Below, piece after piece: positions 1 through 9,000 of a DNA stretch of 42,168 nucleotides (the first letter of the stretch is position 1; every line of letters begins with the position of its first letter). The notes under the pieces are model-generated. The model saw nothing but the letters and a program-made list of their open reading frames with translations, searched no databases and was not told where the DNA came from. The stretch covers positions 1 through 42,168 of the IMG/VR virus record IMGVR_UViG_3300017950_000018. The stretch is one strand, 5' to 3'. The stretch is from a virus. The position numbers were made by a program, and so were the translations under genes.

Positions 1-3000
1 ATAGCTAGTGGTTCGGTAACGGCATCAGTATCCCCAGTATTTGGATTTAGATTAGAAGGTACTAATAGAGCAGAATTTAGTTCTTCGGTGTTTGTAGAAA
101 GTGGAGTTTCTGCATCGGTATTTAGTGGTAGTGGTGCTGGGTTAACTGATATACCGGAATCAGCTTTAGCATTTGATATTAATAAAATTAGTAGTGGTTC
201 TGCAACTGCATCAATTTCACCAAATGAAGGATTTGTAGTTAATACATTCTCAAAATTTGAATTCCCAGTATCAGCATCTATGTTTAGTGGTAGTGGTGCT
301 GGATTATTTGATATTCCACAATCAGCATTAACTGAAGAAGCATTTAGAATTGCAAGTGGTTCAGCAACTGCATCCGTTTCTCCAAACTTAGGATTTGTAG
401 TTAATACATCTTCATTATTTGAGCAAGATGTTAGAATAGATAGTGATTTGGTTGTAACGGGTAGAATTACAACAAACGAATTATATACAAACTTTATTTC
501 ATCATCGATTGTTTATTCATCTGGTTCAAATATATTTGGTGATTCAGCTGAAGATAAACAAACATTAATTGGTGAAACTGAGATTGTTGGTAATGTAACC
601 GCAAGTGGAATTATAAGTTCATCATTTGAAGGTGATGGTAGTAGATTATTCAATATACCATTAAACGCATTATCAGAAGAAGCATTTAGAATTGCTAGTG
701 GTTCAGTATCGGCTTCATTATTATACAAATCAGGTTCAGATGAACCAAGTCTTTTTAGAGTAGAAGATACAACTAGAAAAGAAATACGAACTGAATTAAG
801 TGGTTCTCTTGGAGTAAGTGGTAGTTTATCCGCATCTATGTTTAGTGGTAGTGGTGAAGGTTTATTTGATATTCCTCGTTCAGCATTAGCACCAGATGCA
901 TTATTATCAAATTTAATAGCAACTGGTTCAATTACTGCTTCTCTTAATCCAAATGGTGGAATGAATGTAAATACATTCACAACAATCACTGGTGGATTAT
1001 TTGTAAAAGCAGAACAAACTCCAGGTCAAGCTGAAGTATCACTTATAGAATTGGGTGATACTACTAGAATTAGTGGGTCATTATTTATTTCAGAATCAGT
1101 AACCGCATCACTATTTCAGGGTGATGGTAGTGGTTTATTTAATATTCCGGCCGCACAACTTTCTGGTGATTCACCAAGAATAGCATCTGGTTCGGCAACC
1201 GCATCGATTTCACCTAACTTAGGATTCCAAGTAAATGTACCAGCAACATTTGATAGTAGTATTTCTGCATCAACTACGATATTTGCTAAAGATGTTGAAG
1301 TTACTGATGATGTAACCGCTGATAGATTCATTGGTAATGAAGTTAGTGGCGCATTTAGTGGTAGTGGTAGAGATTTATTTGATATTCCTCGTTCAGCATT
1401 AACTGAAGATGCATTACTTACAAATAATATTACAAGTGGTTCTATTACTGCATCGGTGATAGTAGTACCGCCTGAATCTGGTAGTAACATATTTAGAGTA
1501 GAAGATTCTACTGGAACTACCAAATCAGAATTTAGTGGTTCTGTATTTGTTTCAGAATCAATTACTTCTAAATTTTTCATTGGTGATGGTTCTCAATTAA
1601 CAAATGTACAAGCTGAAGAATCTCCTGTAATTGCTAGTGGTTCTGCTACGGCATCGGTTGAAAGTGGAGAGTTCTTTATCGTAAATGCTGGTAGTGGTTC
1701 TCAATTTACAAGTAGTATTGATATAACTGGTTCTGTAGTAATTTCAAATGATTTAACTGCTAGTAAGATTAATGTAGATGAGTTAGATGCTACGATTATC
1801 ACTTCAGAAGAATTTACTGGTTCATTTTCTGGTTCATTTGCTGGTGATGGTTCACAACTTAATAATATTCCATTTACATCTCTTAGTGGGGATGCACCTA
1901 GAATCGGTAGTGGTTCGGTAACCGCATCAACTGACCCAGATAGAGGATTTGTTGTAGAATCTTTAGATAGTGGTTCATTATTCACTGGTTCACTTTTCGT
2001 AAGTGGAAATGTTCAAATAAACGATGGTATTTTTAAAGGTGATGGTGCTGGATTATTTAATATTCCTCAATCGGCATTAGCAGAAGATTCTCCAAGAATT
2101 GCTAGTGGTTCTGTAACTGCGTCTGTATCACCTAATTTAGGATTTGTAGTTAATACTTCTGGTTCGATTCAAGGTGATTTAACAATTGATAATGATTTAT
2201 ATGTAAGTGGGGCTATAAATGCTAGAGAGTTAAATGTAACATTTATAGATTCGGTTGTAATTACATCTTCTGGTTCAAATACATTTGGAAATAGTTTAGA
2301 TAATAGACAAGAATTTACAGGTTCAGTATTTGTAACTAATTCATTAGATGTAGATGGTGTTATAACTGGTGATGGTAGTGGTTTATTCAACATTCCACAA
2401 TCGGCACTTACTGAAGAAGCATTTAGAATTGCTAGTGGTAGCGTTTCTGCTTCAGTAACACCTGAAAGAGGATTCTTTGTAGAATCTACTGAAAGTGGTT
2501 CTGAATTTACGGGTTCAGTTAAAATTAGTGGAAGTTTAGATGTAAATGAAGGATTTAAAGTTGGTACTGATATTACTGCAAGTGAAGGTACGGTATCGGC
2601 ATCATTCTTTGTGGGTGATGGTTCTCAATTAACCAACTTACCTGCGGCTGAGTTCGCTGAGGAAGCTAAGAGAATAGCTAGTGGTTCTGCTACTGCATCC
2701 ATTTCACCCAACTTAGGGTTTGTAGTCAATACAACAACTAACTTAGAGGATGATGTAAGAATAACAGGTAGTTTCATAGTATCATCATCAAACGGATTTG
2801 TTGATACTGGTTCAATAAATACAACATTTAATGTTATCAATGAGGGTTCATCCGCATATAGATTTAGTGGTGGTGTAGTTGGTGATAACCCAACAATTAC
2901 AATTGTAAGAGGATTAACTTATACATTCAATGTAAATGCACCTTCACATCCATTCTATATAAAAACTCAAAATTCCGATGGAACTGAATTTGAATATAGT

Positions 3001-6000
3001 GGTAGTGTAATAACAAATAATGGTACTGAAAATGGTACTATAACTTGGATAGTTTCTGGTTCCGCTCCAAATACACTTTATTATAATTGTGAAAATCACC
3101 TTGCAATGGCTGGTGAATTCAATATAGTTGATGAAATACCACTATACGGACAAATTGATTTAATTGGTGATACTGAGGTAGTTGGTAATCTAAATATAAC
3201 AGGTAGTACATTTGTAACTGGTAATTTAGATGTATCCAACACTATAACAGCTAATGAGGTAAGTGCTAGTAAATTCTTAGGAGACTTTAGTGGTTCATTT
3301 AGTGGAAGTGGTAGAGATTTATTTAATATTCCACTTTCAGCACTTGCTGAGGATGTACTTCCTCGTTCATTTATCGCAAGTGGTTCAGTAACCGCATCGG
3401 TTTCACCAAATAATGGATTTGAAGTAAACTCATCAGCATCAATTGAAGGTAACTTAAAAGTTATTGGTGATACTTTCGTAACTGGTGGATTGGTGATTTC
3501 ATCATCAATTACTGAAGTAGAGGCTGTATCTCAATCATTCTATATAACATTTAACGCTGATAGTTCATCATACTTGGTGGATAGTGTAGAAGAACCAACT
3601 TTAACGCTGGTAAGAGGTATTGAATACACATTCAATGTAAATACACCAAATTACAACTTCTACTTAAAAACAAACAATACAACTGGTAGTGGTGATTTAT
3701 TCTCAACTGGTGTAACCAATAATGGTGAGGATAGTGGTTCAATCGTATTTACAGTTCCTCAATCAGCTCCTGGTACACTTTACTATATTTCTGAAGAATC
3801 TTCTTCATTAAGTGGTAGTATTAGAGTTGCTGATAATCTTAATATAAATGAAAGAATTGCATTTGAAGGTAAGACTGAAGTTAGTGGTAATTTAGATGTA
3901 TCACAAACTATTATCGCAAATGATGGTTCTATAACAAACGATTTAATTGTTGGTGATACAACAACTACTGAAAAATTAGTAGCAAATCATATCACAGCAT
4001 CTTCAATTACCGCATCTTATTTAGATTTCATTAATTTTGATAATGGAATTCAGAGTGTAGCTGGTAGATTGAAGTGGAACGAAACCGATGGTACTCTTGA
4101 TTTAGGAATGAAGGGCAATGAAGCTACACTTCAATTAGGACAAGAATTATATTATCCGCCTGTTGTAAACAAAGATGGTAATAATCTAATCAATGGTACT
4201 TTAGTAATGGTTGACCCAGCTCAACCAGCACAAGGTAATAGAATTAGAGTAATAAAATCAGTAACCGATGGAACTTACGCTGAGGATTTATTAGTTGGTA
4301 TTCTTACCGAACCTATCGATAATAATCAAGAAGGATTTGTAACTTGGTTTGGATATGTAAGAGGAGTTCAGATAAACGCATTAGAATCGGGTTCTTTAAA
4401 AGATAGTGGTTCAGTTTGGGCAGAGGGTGATATTCTTTATGGAGACCCTCAAAGACCAGGTGGTTTAACAAATGTTCAACCTGAAGCTCCAAACTTAAAA
4501 TCATCTATCGCTGTAGTTACTGCTAAGAATGGTAACAATGTAACATTATTGGTAAGACCTCATTTGGGAGACCACTTATATGATTTACATGATGTACAAA
4601 TTACTACATCTGATGCTATATTGGTTGATAGTGGTTCAATTAAATCCGATGATGGTGATTTATTAGTTTGGAATAGTGGTTCTCAAAGATGGGAAAATAC
4701 AAGAGAAAATTTAGAACTTAGTGGTTCATTCTCTGGTTCATTTGCTGGTGATGGTTCTCAATTAACCAACATTTCATTAGCAAACTTATCATTTGATGTA
4801 AATAGATTAGTAACCGGTTCAGTAACGGCATCGGTATCTAACGATGGTAAATTTGTAGTAGAATCTACTGGTTCTGTTAGAACCGAACTTAGTGGTTCGT
4901 TATTTGTTTCTGAATCAATAGAAATTGGTGGTATCTATACTGGTGATGGTTCCGGTCTTACAAATATCTCACTTGCTAACTTAGCATTTGATGTAGCACA
5001 AATCGTAACTGGTTCGGTAACTGCATCTACAAATGAAGATGGTAGATTCATTGTTGAGGACCCGTTTGGTGGAGTTAAATCTGAGTTTAGTGGTTCGGTT
5101 GAAATATCGCAATCCCTAAATGTAGGTGGTGTAATTAGTGGTGATGGTAGTGGTTTAACAAATATTTCAATCGCTAACTTAGCATTTGATGCTGATAGAA
5201 TTGCTACGGGTTCTGTAACTGCATCTATTGATGAAAGTGGGTTCTTTAGAGTATTCTCTACATCATCTGTAAAATCAGAATTTAGTGGTTCGGTATTTAT
5301 ATCAGAATCAATATCAGCATCTCTATTTGTAGGTGATGGTGGTGGATTATTTAACATTCCAGCGGAAGCACTTCAAGACTTAGAATTGGATAGAATCAAA
5401 TCTGGTTCTGGTGAAGCTGTGATTGACCCAAATCAATTAACTGTAAATGTTCCATTATCGGCATCTCTATTCAGAGGTGATGGTGGTGGATTATTCAATA
5501 TCCCAGCGGAATCGTTGACAGATTTAGAATTAGATTTAATTACTTCTGGTTCAACATTCGCACAAGTAAGTGATAACAACGGATTTGTAGTATTTGCACC
5601 TGAGAGTGGTTCACAATTAACTGGTTCATTATTCGTAAGTGGGGCAATCTCACTAATTAGTGGTTCATCATTTAGTGGTAGTGGTAGAAATCTATTTGAT
5701 ATTCCAGCGGATGCAATCTTTGATTTAGACCAAACTAGAATTACTTCTGGTTCGGTAACGGCATCTGTATCACCTGTTCAAGGTTTCGTAGTAAACACTT
5801 CGGCATCTATTGAGGGTGATTTGACAGTTCAAAATGATATTACAGTAAACGATATTACTGCAAACGATATTACCGCAAGTGTATTTAGAGGTGGTTTACT
5901 TTCTGGTTCATTTGAGGGAGCATATAGAGGTGAGGGTGATGCTGAAGATAGAGAAATTCTAATATTTGATGCGGCATCAAACAAATTTGTACCTGTACCT

Positions 6001-9000
6001 GAATCTACTCCAACTACAACCGAACCATTCTCAAATGCTACTGAAGTAACTATTGTTCATAACTTTGATGTAGCATATCCAATAGTACAGGTTTATGAAA
6101 CTGGTTCAAATGGAATGATTATTCCTTTAGCTATTGAATCTATTGATAATAATACTGTTAAAGTTAAGTTTAGTGGATTAACAAGTGGACAAATCGTTGT
6201 TGGTAGTGGTGGTTCTAAAATTAGTGGAGCAATAAGTGGTGATAATGTAATAGGAACAGTTAGTTCAGCATCATATGCTATATTCGCTGAAACTGCTGGA
6301 ACTGCATCTTCGGTAGCTGGATTAGATTCAGCATCATTAGCAGCACTACAAGATTTAGAAAACTTTGTAAGAAACGAACAAACGGCATCAATGACCGTTC
6401 TTTCTTCTTCATTCGCAATTACAGCATCTTACGCTGAAAATGCTGAAGTTAGTGTTGATTTAAGTGAATACATACAAAATAGCCAAACCTCTTCAATGAG
6501 TGTGGCTACATCATCATATTCATTATTTGCAGTAACCGCTTCATACGCATTAAATGCTGGTGCTGGTGGTGGTGGAACTGATTTATACATATTTGAAACT
6601 GGTTCAGTAGTAAATGGATTAGTAGGAAATATGAACTTTACTGGTTCTGGTGTTAGTGTAACACCTTCTGGTTCAGATGGAGTATTGGTAGAAGTATTAA
6701 GTAACTCTACTGGTGATGGATTCCCATTCTCAGGAAAAGCTGAATTAAGTGGTAGTTTAAATGTAACTGGAAGTTTAGTTGTAACTGGTAGTGTATTCTT
6801 AGATTTAGAAACTGGTAGTTCCAATGATTTAGTAATCTATGATACAACTAATAAAAAATTACAAACTAAGAGTATAGCTGAAGTAGCTGGTACTTCTGGT
6901 ACAACAGGTACTGCTGGTACATCTGGTACTGCTGGAACAACTGGTTCATCAGGTACAACTGGTTCTTCTGGTACATCTGGTATAGATGGTACTTCTGGAA
7001 CATCAGGTACTGATGGAACTTCAGGTAGTTCTGGTACAACTGGTTCTTCTGGTACAACTGGTTCAGCGGGGACATCTGGTTCTTCTGGAACCTCAGGTTC
7101 AGATGGTACTTCTGGTTCTTCTGGAACTTCGGGTTCATCTGGTTCAAGTGGAAGTAGTGGTACTACTGGTAGTAGTGGTACAACTGGTTCAGCGGGGACA
7201 TCTGGTTCTTCTGGAACTTCTGGGACAAGTGGAAGTAGTGGTACTTCTGGTTCAACTGGTACTGCTGGAACATCGGGTACTTCTGGGACAAGTGGAAGTA
7301 GTGGTTCAAGTGGAACATCTGGTATCGAAGGTGGTGGAATGTTTGTGGTTAGAAGTAATGGGTTTGTATATAATATAGATGGTACTTCTGGAGATTTCCC
7401 AACCCTAACAGTGGTAAGAGGGGAATTATTCTACTTTGATGTAAGTAATGTAAGTTCATCGCATCCATTCGCATTGAGATTGGCAGATGGTAATACATCA
7501 GCAGTTCCGGGTACTACAAACAATGACCCAACAAACGGAAATCATAGTACAAATGTATTAATAAAATATAGAGTACCTGAAAATGCACCTGATAGTATAG
7601 TTTATCAATGTGCTATTCATTCATCAATGATTGGTACTATTGAGATAGTAGATAAAAATGGTTCTTCTGGTACATCGGCAACTTCTGGTACTTCTGGAAC
7701 AAGCGGAACATCAGGAACATCAGGTACTTCTGGTACTGATGGTTCGACCGGGTCTGCTGGTACATCTGGTACTGCTGGAACAACTGGTTCATCAGGTACA
7801 ACTGGTTCATTTGGTACATCCGGTAGTAGTGGAACACGTGGTACATCGGGAACATCTGGTACTGATGGTTCTACTGGTTCAGCGGGTTCTACTGGTTCAG
7901 CTGGTTCATCGGGTACAACTGGTTCAACAGGTACTTCGGGCTCTTCTGGTTCAAGTGGTACTTCTGGAACTTCAGGTACCGATGGTTCAACTGGTAGTGG
8001 GGGTACATCTGGTTCTTCTGGTTCAGCTGGAACTTCTGGAACAAGTGGTACATCCGGCTCAGCTGGTACATCAGGTACTTCTGGTTCTGCTGGTACATCG
8101 GGTAGTAGTGGAAGTAGTGGTTCAACTGGTTCAAGTGGTACAACTGGTTCAGAGGGAACTTCAGGTTCTTCGGGTACATCTGGAACTTCTGGTTCATCGG
8201 GCTCAAGTGGAAGTAGTGGAAGTAGTGGTTCGACAGGTTCGGCTGGTACAAGTGGTATAGGTACTGATGGAACTTCGGGTTCTTCTGGTACAAATGGAAC
8301 ATCAGGTAGTAGTGGTACATCTTCAACTTCTGGAACTTCGGGTTCAACGGGTTCAAGTGGTACAACTGGTTCTGAAGGAACAAGTGGAACTTCGGGCACA
8401 TCAGGCACTGCTGGTACTTCTGGTTCTTCTTCAACTTCTGGTACAAGCGGAAGTAGTGGAACTTCAGCAACTTCTGGAACAAGCGGTACAAGTGGTACAA
8501 GTGGAACATCTGGTAGTGATGGTTCGACAGGTTCTGCTGGTTCTGCTGGTTCATCGGGTTCATCTGGAACAAGCGGTAGTAGTGGTACAAGTGGGGCACA
8601 AGGTACAAGCGGTTCTGCTGGTACAAGTGGTTCAAGTGGTACATCTGGTGAGCAAGGAACTTCGGGTTCAGCTGGTACGTCTGGTTCTACTGGTTCAGCT
8701 GGTACAACAGGTTCTGCTGGTAGTACTGGTTCAGCTGGTACTTCTGGAACAAGTGGTACTTCTGGTTCTGATGGTACATCTGGAACGAGTGGCTTAGATG
8801 GAACTGCTGGTACAAGTGGTAGTAGTGGAACTTCAGGTTCAACTGGTTCTGCTGGTACATCTGGAACTTCAGGAACAAATGGAACATCAGGTACTTCTGG
8901 TACTGATGGTACATCGGGAACTTCTGGAACAACAGGTTCAGCTGGTTCATCGGGTACATCAGGTTCATCTGGTGAGAGTGGAAGTAGTGGAACATCTGGT

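Larger units (their letters stand above)
121..5718 (+). repeat. Array of about 18 fibre modules with the G[SD]G..LF[DN]IP signature
   Basis: Within the first fibre the motif [F]xG[SD]GxxL[FT][DN]IPxxAL recurs about 18 times (first at 121, last at 5671), usually 160-350 bp apart. It is typically followed by ASGS[VA]TAS[VI]SPNxGF and then by SGSLxVSxSITAS. Copies have diverged in sequence but keep order, consistent with a beta-structured fibre shaft grown by duplication. Two copies also occur near the start of the second fibre (about 13770 and 13960). Confidence 0.85.
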
